Shown: piece by piece, positions 25,794 through 34,966 of the stretch
Numbering within the stretch: position 1 is the first letter of the stretch
Layout of the letters: each line of letters starts with the position of its first letter
NCBI GenBank assembly: GCA_018241685.1
Contig: JAFEDJ010000071.1
Coordinates: 34,354-98,353 of the forward strand
DNA from: Pseudomonadota bacterium
GTDB taxonomy: Bacteria > Pseudomonadota > Gammaproteobacteria > Burkholderiales > Rhodocyclaceae
DNA: 64,000 nucleotides
Reading direction: 5' to 3'
The notes under the pieces: generated by a model
The model's database searches: none
What the model saw: the letters and a program-made list of their open reading frames with translations, nothing else
What the model was told of the DNA's origin: nothing
Made by a program: the position numbers and the translations under genes

Positions 25794-26762
25794 GTGGGGT
25801 ACGACGTCATCGGCGACATCCACGGCCAGGCCGACAAGCTCGAAGCCCTGCTGCAGCACATGGGCTACCGCCCGCATGACGACGCGTGGCGCCACCCGTC
25901 CCGTACGGCAGTGTTCGTCGGCGACTTCATCGACCGCGGCCCCCACCAGCTGCGCACCGTCCGCATCGCCCGCAACATGGTGGAAAGCGGCGCGGCACTG
26001 GCGGTGATGGGCAACCACGAGCTCAATGCGATTGCCTGGCACACGCCGGACCCCATGCATCCCGGCGAATACCTGCGCCGCCATTACAGCACCCGCTGGG
26101 GGCACAAGAACCGCATCCAGCACCAGCGCTTCCTCGACGAAGTGGCGGGCGATCCGACGCAGCACGCCGACCTCATCGCATGGTTCCGCTCCCTCCCCCT
26201 GTGGCTGGAACTGCCGGGCATCCGCGTCGTGCACGCCTGCTGGCAGCAGGGGTTGATGGACTGGCTGACCAGCACCGGCTACGTCGAGAAAGGCCGTCTG
26301 CTGCAGACAGCCCTTCCTGACGCCACCCGGGAGCCCGACGACGACTCCGTGACGGACACACCCGAACCCAGCCTGTTCCGTGCCGCCGAGACCCTCACCA
26401 AGGGACTGGAGATTCCGCTGCCAGACGGCGTCTCCTACCAGGACAAGGACGGCATCGCACGCCACCGCGTGCGCATCCGTTGGTGGGACCAGGAAGCCAC
26501 CACCTGCCGGCGCGCCGCCCTCGTGCACGAGCAACTGCGCAGCCAGCTGCCGGACACGCCGCTCCCCGCCTATGCCCGCATCGATGACCAGGACCCGCGG
26601 CCGGTATTCTTCGGCCATTACTGGTTCACCGGGCAACCGCGCGTGCTCGCCCCGCATGCCGCCTGCGTCGATTACTCGGCCGGCAACGGCGGCCCATTGG
26701 TGGCCTATCGCTGGGACGGCGAAGCCCAGCTGAGCGACGCCCATTTCTGCCAGGTTTCCTGA
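25794..26762 (+). CDS. metallophosphoesterase (calcineurin-like phosphatase)
   Basis: A 322-residue phosphatase. The dimetal signature is complete: GDIHG (residues 7-11), GDFIDRGP, GNHELNAI, then GHYWFTG near the C terminus. It resembles PrpA/diadenosine tetraphosphatase-like proteins, in which the substrate may be a phosphoprotein or nucleotide. GTG at 25794 has GAGGAG six bases upstream and leads at once into YDVIGDIHG. Substrate is unknown. Confidence 0.87.
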   Translation: MGYDVIGDIHGQADKLEALLQHMGYRPHDDAWRHPSRTAVFVGDFIDRGPHQLRTVRIARNMVESGAALAVMGNHELNAIAWHTPDPMHPGEYLRRHYSTRWGHKNRIQHQRFLDEVAGDPTQHADLIAWFRSLPLWLELPGIRVVHACWQQGLMDWLTSTGYVEKGRLLQTALPDATREPDDDSVTDTPEPSLFRAAETLTKGLEIPLPDGVSYQDKDGIARHRVRIRWWDQEATTCRRAALVHEQLRSQLPDTPLPAYARIDDQDPRPVFFGHYWFTGQPRVLAPHAACVDYSAGNGGPLVAYRWDGEAQLSDAHFCQVS

Positions 26763-26852
26763 GCTGGCCTGCACAACGGCATACGCGCCCGTTCAACTTC
26801 GGCACCGAGTGGGCTAGATTGGGAGCCTTCGCCTCCTGCAAAGGCCCGCGCC

Positions 26853-28343
26853 ATGTCTTGCCTCCTCGCCCTCGACCAGGGCACCAGCAGCAGCCGTGCC
26901 ATTGTCTTCGACGCTGGGGGCCAGGCCCTCGGCAGCGCCCAACTCGAATTCCGGCAGTCCTACCCGCAGCCGGGCTGGGTCGAGCATGACCCTCTGGAGA
27001 TCTGGCAGACCCAGCTCGACTGCGCCCGCCAGGCCCTGAGCAAGGCCGGGCTGACCGGCGCCGACGTGGCAGCCATCGGCATCACCAACCAGCGGGAAAC
27101 CACCGTGCTGTGGGAGCGAAGCAGCGGCCAACCGCTGGCGCCGGCCATCGTCTGGCAGGACCGCCGCACCGTGGCCGCCTGCGAAGCCCTGCGCACAAAC
27201 GGACATGCGGCGCTGATCCGCGCCAGGACCGGCCTGGAGGTGGATGCCTATTTCTCGGCGACCAAGCTGGCCTGGCTACTGGATCATGTACCGGATGCAC
27301 GCCGCCGCGCTGTTGCCGGCGAGCTGGCCTTTGGCACCATCGACAGCTGGCTGGTGTGGCAGCTCACCGGTGGCCGGCTGCACGTCACCGACCCGAGCAA
27401 CGCGTCGCGCACGATGCTCTTCGACATCCACCGCCAATGCTGGGACGAGGAATTGCTGGCCCTGTTCGACCTTCCCGCCGCGCTGCTGCCGGAGGTCGTG
27501 GACAGCAGCGGCGTGCTCGGCGCGACGGATGCCGGGCTGTTCGGCACTGCGATCCCGATCGGCGGGCTGGCCGGCGACCAGCAGGCTGCCACCTTCGGCC
27601 AGTCCTGCCTGCAGCCCGGCTCGGCGAAGAATACCTATGGCACCGGCTGCTTCCTGATGCTCAATACAGGTGAGCAACCTGTCGAATCGAAGCATCGCCT
27701 GCTCAGCACCCTCGGCTGGCGCATCGGCGGGCAGACCACCTACATGCTGGAAGGCAGCGTCTTCATCGGCGGCGCGGTGGTGCAGTGGCTGCGCGACGGG
27801 CTGGGGCTGATCCAGCGCGCCGCCGACATCGAAGCCCTTGCCGCCTCGGTGCCGGATACCGGCGGCGTGGTGCTGGTGCCGGCCTTCGCCGGCCTCGGCG
27901 CCCCCTACTGGGACGGCTACGCCCGCGGCACGCTGCTCGGCCTGACCCGCGGCAGCGGCAAGGCCCACATCGCCCGCGCGGCGCTGGAAGCCATTGCGCT
28001 GCAGACGGTCGACCTGGTGGATGCCATGAACCGGGACGGCGCTGGCCCGCTGACCGAACTGCGGGTGGACGGTGGTGCCGCGCGCAACGACCTGCTGATG
28101 CAGATCCAGGCCGACCTGCTCGGCGTGCCGGTGATCCGCCCGCAGCAGACCGAAACAACGGCCCTCGGCGCGGCCTATCTCGCCGGCCTGGCCGTCGGCC
28201 TGTGGCGCAGCCCTGAAGAACTGTCCGCCCACTGGCAGGCAGAGCGGGTCTTCGCGCCGACCTGCTGCCAGGACGAGCGCGAGGCCCGCCTCGCCGAATG
28301 GCACCGCGCCGTGGAGCGTGCCCGCGGATGGGCCGCGCCATGA
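26853..28343 (+). CDS. glpK: glycerol kinase
   Basis: A 496-residue FGGY-family sugar kinase that phosphorylates glycerol to sn-glycerol 3-phosphate. The N-terminal LALDQGTSSSRAIVFD is the ATPase phosphate-1 loop, GITNQRETTVLW and YFSATKLAWLLDHV are glycerol kinase signatures, and GGAARNDLLMQIQADLL is the C-terminal adenosine motif. The length equals the family norm. It overlaps glpD as ATGA, so kinase and dehydrogenase are co-translated. No glpF permease or glpR is seen beside it. Confidence 0.96.
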   Translation: MSCLLALDQGTSSSRAIVFDAGGQALGSAQLEFRQSYPQPGWVEHDPLEIWQTQLDCARQALSKAGLTGADVAAIGITNQRETTVLWERSSGQPLAPAIVWQDRRTVAACEALRTNGHAALIRARTGLEVDAYFSATKLAWLLDHVPDARRRAVAGELAFGTIDSWLVWQLTGGRLHVTDPSNASRTMLFDIHRQCWDEELLALFDLPAALLPEVVDSSGVLGATDAGLFGTAIPIGGLAGDQQAATFGQSCLQPGSAKNTYGTGCFLMLNTGEQPVESKHRLLSTLGWRIGGQTTYMLEGSVFIGGAVVQWLRDGLGLIQRAADIEALAASVPDTGGVVLVPAFAGLGAPYWDGYARGTLLGLTRGSGKAHIARAALEAIALQTVDLVDAMNRDGAGPLTELRVDGGAARNDLLMQIQADLLGVPVIRPQQTETTALGAAYLAGLAVGLWRSPEELSAHWQAERVFAPTCCQDEREARLAEWHRAVERARGWAAP

Positions 28344-29860
28344 GGCGCGAAACCCTGCTCGAGCGCCTGCGCCACACGCTGCGCTGGGATGTGCTGGTCA
28401 TCGGTGGCGGCGCCACCGGCCTCGGCTGTGCGGTGGATGCCGCATCGCGGGGCTATTCGACGCTGCTGCTGGAGGCCCACGATTTCGCCAAGGGCACCAG
28501 TTCCCGGTCCACCAAGCTGGTGCACGGCGGCGTCCGCTACCTCGCCCAGGGGCGCATCGGGCTGGTCCATGAAGCCTTGGCCGAGCGGGCGCTCCTGCTC
28601 GCCAACGCGCCGCATCTGGTGCATCCACAACGCTTCGTCGTACCGCTCTACCGCCAGTGGGACCGCCTGCAGCTCGGCGTCGGGCTGGCCGCCTACGACT
28701 GGCTGGCCGGCAACCACAGCCTCGGCGCCAGCCGCCCGCTGTCGGTGGAGGAAACCCGCCGCGCGCTGCCCGGCGTGCGCGAGGACGGGCTGGTCGGCGG
28801 TATCGCCTACATGGACGCCCGCTTCGACGACGCCCGGCTGGCCATCACGCTGATGCGCACGGTGCTGGACCTGGGCGGCCTGGCCCTCAACTGGCTGCCC
28901 GTTACGGGGCTGCGCCATGAGGGCGGGCACGTCGTCGGCGTCGACGCGCAGGACGCGGAAAGCGGCGAATCCTTCGCGCTGTCGGCGCGGGTCGTCGTCA
29001 ATGCGGCCGGCGTGTGGGCCGACGCCATCCGGCGCCTCGACGACCCGACGAGTACGGCCCAGTTGAACCCCAGCCAGGGCGTACACATCGTGCTCGACCG
29101 GGATTTCCTGCCCGGCGACACGGCGCTGCTGGTGCCACGCACCGACGACGGCCGCGTGCTGTTCATCATCCCCTGGCAGCACAAGCTACTACTCGGCACC
29201 ACCGACACGCCGCGGCCGGATATTCCGCTGGAGCCCCAGCCGCTGGACGGCGAGGTGGACTTCATCCTCGCCACGGCCGCCCGCTATCTGCGTCGCAGGC
29301 CGCAACGCAGCGACATCCGCAGCCAGTTCGCCGGCCTGCGCCCGCTGATCGGCGGCAGCGGCAACACCTCGAGCCTGTCGCGGGAGCACGTGATTCAGAT
29401 TGCGCCTAGCGGACTGGTATCGGTGGCCGGCGGCAAATGGACCACCTACCGGCGCATGGGCGAGGAGATCATCGACCAGGCCGCGACCGTCGCCGGCCTG
29501 CCGGCCCGCCCCTGCCGGACGCGCAGCCTGATTCTGCACGGCAGCCCGCCGTCACCGTCCGACGACGTGTTCGGCACCGACCGCGCCGCGGTGGACGCGC
29601 TGCCCGGCGCGGGACGCCAGCTGCACCCTGCACTCTCACTCAGCGAGGCGGAAGTGCGCTTCGCCGCCCGCGAGGAACAGGCCCGCGACGTCGAGGACGT
29701 GCTGGCCCGCCGCCATCGGGCGCTGTTCGTCGATGCCACTGCCGCCAGCGAAGCCGCCCCGGCAGTCGCCGCGATCCTCGCCGACGAACTGGACTGGGAT
29801 ACGGAACGCACCCACGAAATGACGGAAGCCTTCCACCGGCTGGCAGAAGGCTTCCGCTGA
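28340..29860 (+). CDS. glpD: FAD-dependent sn-glycerol-3-phosphate dehydrogenase
   Basis: A 506-residue membrane-associated flavoprotein oxidising glycerol 3-phosphate to dihydroxyacetone phosphate and reducing quinone. DVLVIGGGATGLGCAVDAASRG is the FAD-binding dinucleotide motif and SSRSTKLVHGGVRYL is the GlpD signature. The C-terminal region (EVRFAAREEQARDVEDVLARR) is the family's helical cap. The ATG at 28340 overlaps the glpK stop; an in-frame ATG 14 codons earlier inside glpK is less likely. Confidence 0.95.
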   Translation: MRRETLLERLRHTLRWDVLVIGGGATGLGCAVDAASRGYSTLLLEAHDFAKGTSSRSTKLVHGGVRYLAQGRIGLVHEALAERALLLANAPHLVHPQRFVVPLYRQWDRLQLGVGLAAYDWLAGNHSLGASRPLSVEETRRALPGVREDGLVGGIAYMDARFDDARLAITLMRTVLDLGGLALNWLPVTGLRHEGGHVVGVDAQDAESGESFALSARVVVNAAGVWADAIRRLDDPTSTAQLNPSQGVHIVLDRDFLPGDTALLVPRTDDGRVLFIIPWQHKLLLGTTDTPRPDIPLEPQPLDGEVDFILATAARYLRRRPQRSDIRSQFAGLRPLIGGSGNTSSLSREHVIQIAPSGLVSVAGGKWTTYRRMGEEIIDQAATVAGLPARPCRTRSLILHGSPPSPSDDVFGTDRAAVDALPGAGRQLHPALSLSEAEVRFAAREEQARDVEDVLARRHRALFVDATAASEAAPAVAAILADELDWDTERTHEMTEAFHRLAEGFR

Positions 29861-29866
29861 AGGTCG

Positions 29867-29886
29867 GGCCTGAGCGGACTCAGGCC
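29867..29886. terminator. hairpin between glpD and cphA
   Basis: GGCCTGAG, loop CGGA, CTCAGGCC: perfect 8-bp stem between convergent genes. There is no T tract on either strand, so termination would be weak or factor-assisted. Confidence 0.45.
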
Positions 29887-29893
29887 GCGTCGA

Positions 29894-32470
29894 TCAAGCC
29901 GTGGTTTCGGCGATGCGCTTGGCGATGTGTTCCAGCGCCTCCTCGACCTGGTCGATGAGGATCAGGCACAGGTCACCGGTTTCCAGCTTTTGCAGCGCGC
30001 TGTCGATGGCCGCGAACTCGCCGCGGATCTCGCAGATGCTCTTGGTGCGCGGCGCACCTACCAGGCCCTCCTGCAGCAACGCCAGCACTTCGCCGTCGGC
30101 GCGGCCGCGCTGGCAGTCGTCCTGGTACAGCACCACGTCGTCGAAGACCTTGCCGAGGATGCGGGTCTGCTCGCGGATGTCCTCGTCACGGCGGTCGCCG
30201 GCACCGCTGATGACCACCGAGCGGCGCTTGGCCGGCATGCTTTCGACGGCCTGCACCAGCGCCAGGATCGCATCCGGATTGTGGCCGTAGTCGGCGATCA
30301 GCGTAGCGCCCTTGTAGTCGAACACATTGAAGCGGCCCGGCGCGGTGGCGGCATCGTTCACGAAGCTGGCGGCGCCGGCGATGATGGTTTCCGGCGGAAT
30401 GCCCAGCGCCCAGGTGGCGGCGATGGCGGCCATCGCGTTCTCGACCTGGAAGGAGATCGCGCCGTTGCGGGTGATCGGAATGCCGGCCAGCGGCACGCGG
30501 AACTCCTCGCTGCCCTGGGCCGCGACGATCGCGTCGTCGTCCACGAAGACCACCCGGTGGCCCTGCACGCGGTGGGTGACCAGCACGTGGTTGTACTGGT
30601 CGGCAGCGAAGAACAGCACCGAGCCCGGGCAGGCGCCGGCCATCTTGACGACCATCGGGTCGGCAGCGTTGAGCACCGCCGTGCCGCTGGACTTCACGTT
30701 CTGCACGATGACCCGCTTTACCACGGCCAGGTCTTCGACGGTGCTGATGTAGGACAGGCCCAGGTGGTCGCCCATGCCGATGTTGGTGACCACCGCCACG
30801 TCGCAGCGGTCGAAGGCCAGGCCTTCGCGCAGCACGCCGCCGCGGGCGGTCTCGAACACCGCGGCGTCCACGTCCGGGTGCAGCAGGATGTTGCGGGCGC
30901 TGCGCGGGCCGCTGCAGTCGCCGGTGTCGATGCGGCGCTTGCCCACATAGACGCCGTCGGAGTTGGTCATGCCGACGCAGTTGCCGGCCACGCCGAGGAT
31001 GTGAGCCGACAGGCGCACGGTGGTCGTCTTGCCGTTGGTGCCGGCCACCGCGATGACCGGGATGCGGCCGTCTTCACCGGGCTTGAACATGTTGGCGACG
31101 ATGGCCTCGCCGACCGGGCGGCCCTTGCCGTAGGACGGCTGCAGGTGCATGCGCAGGCCGGGCGCCGCGTTGGCTTCGACGATGCCGCCGCTCTGGGCTT
31201 CCAACGGTTCCAGCACGCTCTCGCAGACCACATCCACGCCGCAGATGTCGAGGCCGATGTTCTTGGCCGCAGCAATCGCGCGCTCGGCGACTTCGGGGTG
31301 CACGTCGTCCGTCACATCGGTGGCGGTACCGCCGGTGGACAGGTTGGCGTTGTTGCGCAGGATCACGCGCTTGCCTTTCGGCGGCACGGAGCCGGCCTCG
31401 TAGCCCTGCTTGGCGAGGGTAGCGATGGCGATCTCGTCGAAGCGGATCTTGGTCAGCGAGGTGGCGTGGCCGACACCGCGGCGCGGGTCGCTGTTCACGT
31501 GGTCCACCAGCTCGCGGATGGTGCGCTGGCCATCGCCGATGACCAGCGGAGGCTCGCGGCGGGCAGCGGCGATCAGCTTGTCGCCGACCACCAGCAGGCG
31601 GTAATCGTGGCCCGGCAGGTAGCGCTCCACCAGCACGTCGTCGCTGATTTCCTCGGCGACGCGGAAAGCCTTCATCACCTCTTCCTTGGTGCGCAGCTTG
31701 ACCGCCACGCCCTTGCCCTGATTCCCGTCACGGGGCTTCACGACGACGAGGCCGCCGAGTTCCTTGGCCGCCTGCCAGGCATCCTCGGCACTGGTCACGG
31801 AACGACCCAGCGGCACCGGCACGCCGGCGGCGCGCAACAGGTTCTTGGTGAGCTCCTTATCCTGGGCGATGGCCTCGGCCACGGCGCTGGTCAGGTCGGT
31901 CTCGGCGGCCTGGATGCGGCGCTGCTGGCTGCCCCAGCCGAACTGCACGAGGCTGCCTTCAGTGAGGCGGCGATAGGGAATGCCGCGGGCCACGGCAGCC
32001 TGCACGATGGAACCGGTGGAAGGCCCGAGGCGCACGTCCTCGTCCAGCTCACGCAGGCGGGCCAGCGCACCGGCCAGGTCGAAGGGGCCATCGGTCTCGG
32101 CGGCACGGCACAGTTCGGTGGCCAGCTCGAAGGCCAGGCGGCCAACCTTTTCTTCGGTGTATTCCACCACCACCTGGAAGACGCCCTTCTCGATGGTCTT
32201 GGCGGTGCGGCTGAAGGTCACCGGACAACCGGCACAAGCCTGCAGGCCGAGGGCGGCGAGTTCCAGCGCCTGAGCCACGGAACTGGCGCCCATGTGGCCA
32301 TCGGCCTCGAGGAAGCCCATTTCAGGGAAGAGGTTGCGCAGTCGCGTCTCGTAACCCGGAATGGAGTCGATGTCGCACTCCGCTTCGGTGCAGGTCACGA
32401 TGGCTTCGATCGCGGTGTGCCGGCTCCACAGATTGGGGCCGCGCAGAGCCCGGATGCGTGAGACTTCCAT
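29894..32470 (-). CDS. cphA: cyanophycin synthetase (CphA1-type)
   Basis: An 858-residue enzyme that builds multi-L-arginyl-poly-L-aspartate, a cytoplasmic nitrogen store, using ATP, aspartate and arginine. The N-terminal domain (residues 1-160) is followed by an ATP-grasp region (about 220-470, with LVVVKPRDGNQGKGVAVKL) for aspartate addition, and a Mur ligase-like region whose P-loop AGTNGKTTT lies at about 477 and whose C-terminal domain includes IADYGHNPDAI and GAGDRRDEDIREQ. All three parts are present. It is the second gene after CphA', 73 bp downstream in the same direction. Confidence 0.95.
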   Translation of the reverse strand: MEVSRIRALRGPNLWSRHTAIEAIVTCTEAECDIDSIPGYETRLRNLFPEMGFLEADGHMGASSVAQALELAALGLQACAGCPVTFSRTAKTIEKGVFQVVVEYTEEKVGRLAFELATELCRAAETDGPFDLAGALARLRELDEDVRLGPSTGSIVQAAVARGIPYRRLTEGSLVQFGWGSQQRRIQAAETDLTSAVAEAIAQDKELTKNLLRAAGVPVPLGRSVTSAEDAWQAAKELGGLVVVKPRDGNQGKGVAVKLRTKEEVMKAFRVAEEISDDVLVERYLPGHDYRLLVVGDKLIAAARREPPLVIGDGQRTIRELVDHVNSDPRRGVGHATSLTKIRFDEIAIATLAKQGYEAGSVPPKGKRVILRNNANLSTGGTATDVTDDVHPEVAERAIAAAKNIGLDICGVDVVCESVLEPLEAQSGGIVEANAAPGLRMHLQPSYGKGRPVGEAIVANMFKPGEDGRIPVIAVAGTNGKTTTVRLSAHILGVAGNCVGMTNSDGVYVGKRRIDTGDCSGPRSARNILLHPDVDAAVFETARGGVLREGLAFDRCDVAVVTNIGMGDHLGLSYISTVEDLAVVKRVIVQNVKSSGTAVLNAADPMVVKMAGACPGSVLFFAADQYNHVLVTHRVQGHRVVFVDDDAIVAAQGSEEFRVPLAGIPITRNGAISFQVENAMAAIAATWALGIPPETIIAGAASFVNDAATAPGRFNVFDYKGATLIADYGHNPDAILALVQAVESMPAKRRSVVISGAGDRRDEDIREQTRILGKVFDDVVLYQDDCQRGRADGEVLALLQEGLVGAPRTKSICEIRGEFAAIDSALQKLETGDLCLILIDQVEEALEHIAKRIAETTA

Positions 32471-32543
32471 GGATAACAGTCCTTGTCGTTTTTCTCAGGG
32501 GCCACCAACGTCGGGCGGCCCTCTATCATTGTTCAGTGGCGGC

Positions 32544-34739
32544 TCAGTCGTTGCGCAGCGGCGCTTTCGGATCGTAGGGCTTGACGCCGGCACGGATCAT
32601 CGCCGGCGACACGCCCAGCGCCCAGGCACCCGCCACGGCAGCCAGCAGGTTGGACAGTACGCCCGGCTCCTCCCCGGCGCCGTTTGCCAGCAGCTTGATC
32701 TTGGCCAGGCGGGCGACCGGATCTTCCTGCTCGCCGGTGGCCAGCACGATGGCACCATCCTTCACGAAGACCGTGCGGCGGCCTTCGCTGCGGGCCTGTA
32801 CGACGGCCTCGGCGTTGGGATCGACGGCATAGAAGATCACTTCGCCGTCGGACAGGGACGCCATCTCGACGACCGCCGGATCTTCGGCGTTGAGCACCGC
32901 CGCACCGCTGGACAGCACCAGGTCCACCTGGGTGCGAAAGACGTTCCAGACCTTTTCCGGGGAGTCGATGTAGAACTCGCCGTAGTGGAGTTCCGGATCA
33001 ACGTTGGTGACCACGCCCACCGAGCAGCGGTCGTACACGGTGCCGTCGCCGAGGATGCTGCGGCAGCCGTTCTCGAACACCGCGGTCTCGACCGAGCGGT
33101 TCATCAGCACGCGCTCGGCGGCATCCCAGTTGGTGCCTTCGGCAGTTTCCACCTGGCGGCCGTCGAGGAACACGCCCTCGGAGCAGGCCAGGCCGGTGTA
33201 CTGGCCGGACAGGCGGGACAAGTGGGCGATCAGGCGGGCCACCGGCGTCTTGCCGCGGCTGCCGGTGACGCCGACGATGGGAATGCGCGCGTCTGCGTCC
33301 TTCTCGAACAGATGATCGACGATCGCTTCGCCCACCGGGCGCGGCTGGCCGACGCCCGGCTTGATGTGCATCAGCAGGCCCGGGCCGGCATTCACTTCGA
33401 CGATGGCGCCCTGCTGCTCGCTCAAGGGCTTGGAGATGTCCTCGCAGACCAGATCCACGCCGGCGATATCGAGGCCGACGATGCGCGCCGCCAGGCAGGC
33501 CAGCTCGGCGGTGTCCGGATGCACTTCGTCGGTCACGTCGAAGGCCATGTTGCTGGTGCGGACGATCATCACCTCCTGGCCTTCCGGCGGCACCGAGGCG
33601 CCGGTAAAGCCCTGGCGCGCCACTTCCATCTGGGCGGCGGGATAGTTGTCCAGCTTGATCAGGTACAGCGGGAACTCATGCTCGACGCCGCGGCGCGGGT
33701 CGGAATTGATCTGGGTCTCGATCAGTTCGTCGATGGTGTGCGTGCCGTCGCCGATCACCGACACCATGTCGCCCTTGTTGGCGGCGACCATCTTGCCGCC
33801 GACCACCAGCAGGCGATGCTCGGCGCCCTTCACGAAGCGCTCGACCATCACCTCGGAACCTTCCGCGGCCGACAGCGGGAACACGTCCGCCACCTCCTGC
33901 GGGGTACGGATGTTGGTGAACACGCCACGGGCGTGGTTGCCATCGCTGGGCTTCACGACCACCGGGAAGCCGATGTCCTCGGCGGCCTCGATGGCGTCCT
34001 CCACGCTGGTGACGATGCGGCCTTCCGGCACCGGCACGCCGCAGGACTCCAGCAGCGTCTTGGTCAGGTCCTTCTCGCGGGAGATGCTCTCGGCGATGGC
34101 CGGCGTGCGGTCGGTCTCGGCGGTCCAGATGCGGCGCTGGCGGGCGCCGTAGCCGAGCTGCACGAGATTGCCCTCGTTCAGCAGGCGGATGTAAGGGATA
34201 CGGCGCTGCTTGTCGGCTGCAGCCTCGACGATGCAGCGGGTGCTCGGGCCGAGCATGTGCTTGTCCACCAGGTCGCGCAGGCGGGCCACGGCGGCGTCCA
34301 CGTCGTAGGGGCGCTCCTCGATGGCGGCCATCAGCAGGTCGTGGCCCATGTTGAGGGCGGCCATCGACACGTCCTTCTGCCACGCGCGGATCACCACCTT
34401 GTAAACGCCGCGCAGCGAGGTCTCGCGCGCCTTGCCGAAACCGCCCGACATGCCGGCGAGGTTCTGCAGTTCGAGCGTCACGTGCTCGAGGATGTGTCCC
34501 GGCCAGGTCCCGTCCCGCAGGCGCTTGAGGAAGCCGCCCCGCTCGCCAATGCTGCAACGGTGCTCGATGAGGGTCGGCAGCATCGCCGTCAGCCGCTCAT
34601 AGAAACCCGGGATCACATTCGACGGACAGTCTTCCAGGTCATGGATGTCGACCCAGGCTTCGAGGACTGAGCGATAGGTCCAGATGTTCGGTCCCCGCAG
34701 GTGGAGCACATTGAGGAATTCGATCGTTTTATTGGTCAT
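32544..34739 (-). CDS. second cyanophycin synthetase CphA' (shorter paralogue)
   Basis: A 731-residue paralogue of the neighbouring cphA. It has the N-terminal domain, an ATP-grasp region (FPVVVKPSDGNHARGVFTN) and a Mur ligase central domain with P-loop GVTGSRGKTPVARL near residue 490. It stops shortly after ALGVSPAMIRAGVKPYDPKAP and so lacks the Mur C-terminal domain with the HNPDAI and GAGDRRDED motifs seen in CphA. Such shorter CphA' proteins commonly precede cphA in betaproteobacteria. The P-loop has SRGKTP where CphA has TNGKTT. Whether it polymerises cyanophycin alone or modifies it is open. Confidence 0.9.
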   Translation of the reverse strand: MTNKTIEFLNVLHLRGPNIWTYRSVLEAWVDIHDLEDCPSNVIPGFYERLTAMLPTLIEHRCSIGERGGFLKRLRDGTWPGHILEHVTLELQNLAGMSGGFGKARETSLRGVYKVVIRAWQKDVSMAALNMGHDLLMAAIEERPYDVDAAVARLRDLVDKHMLGPSTRCIVEAAADKQRRIPYIRLLNEGNLVQLGYGARQRRIWTAETDRTPAIAESISREKDLTKTLLESCGVPVPEGRIVTSVEDAIEAAEDIGFPVVVKPSDGNHARGVFTNIRTPQEVADVFPLSAAEGSEVMVERFVKGAEHRLLVVGGKMVAANKGDMVSVIGDGTHTIDELIETQINSDPRRGVEHEFPLYLIKLDNYPAAQMEVARQGFTGASVPPEGQEVMIVRTSNMAFDVTDEVHPDTAELACLAARIVGLDIAGVDLVCEDISKPLSEQQGAIVEVNAGPGLLMHIKPGVGQPRPVGEAIVDHLFEKDADARIPIVGVTGSRGKTPVARLIAHLSRLSGQYTGLACSEGVFLDGRQVETAEGTNWDAAERVLMNRSVETAVFENGCRSILGDGTVYDRCSVGVVTNVDPELHYGEFYIDSPEKVWNVFRTQVDLVLSSGAAVLNAEDPAVVEMASLSDGEVIFYAVDPNAEAVVQARSEGRRTVFVKDGAIVLATGEQEDPVARLAKIKLLANGAGEEPGVLSNLLAAVAGAWALGVSPAMIRAGVKPYDPKAPLRND

Positions 34740-34966
34740 GGACGAGACACTTCGGAAGTAACGGGCCTGTTTACGGCACTCAGCAACGGAAACTCGATCT
34801 CCCCTTAACGCGGACGGGGCCGCCAGGATTACCTGAAGGAAAAATTAACGGGTCGGCGATGCGTCTGGCCACCCGCCGGGTATACGCGCATGTAACGAGT
34901 CAGTAAACTTCGGGCGCAATTTTGCCCTACGCTGGCCCTTTTCTGGGGCCTAATCGCGTCGCCGAG

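Noticed and set aside
29927..32461. 844-codon plus-strand frame opposite cphA
   Set aside because: Antisense shadow rich in Asp, His, Gly and Val; cphA on the minus strand shows ATP-grasp and Mur ligase motifs in order.
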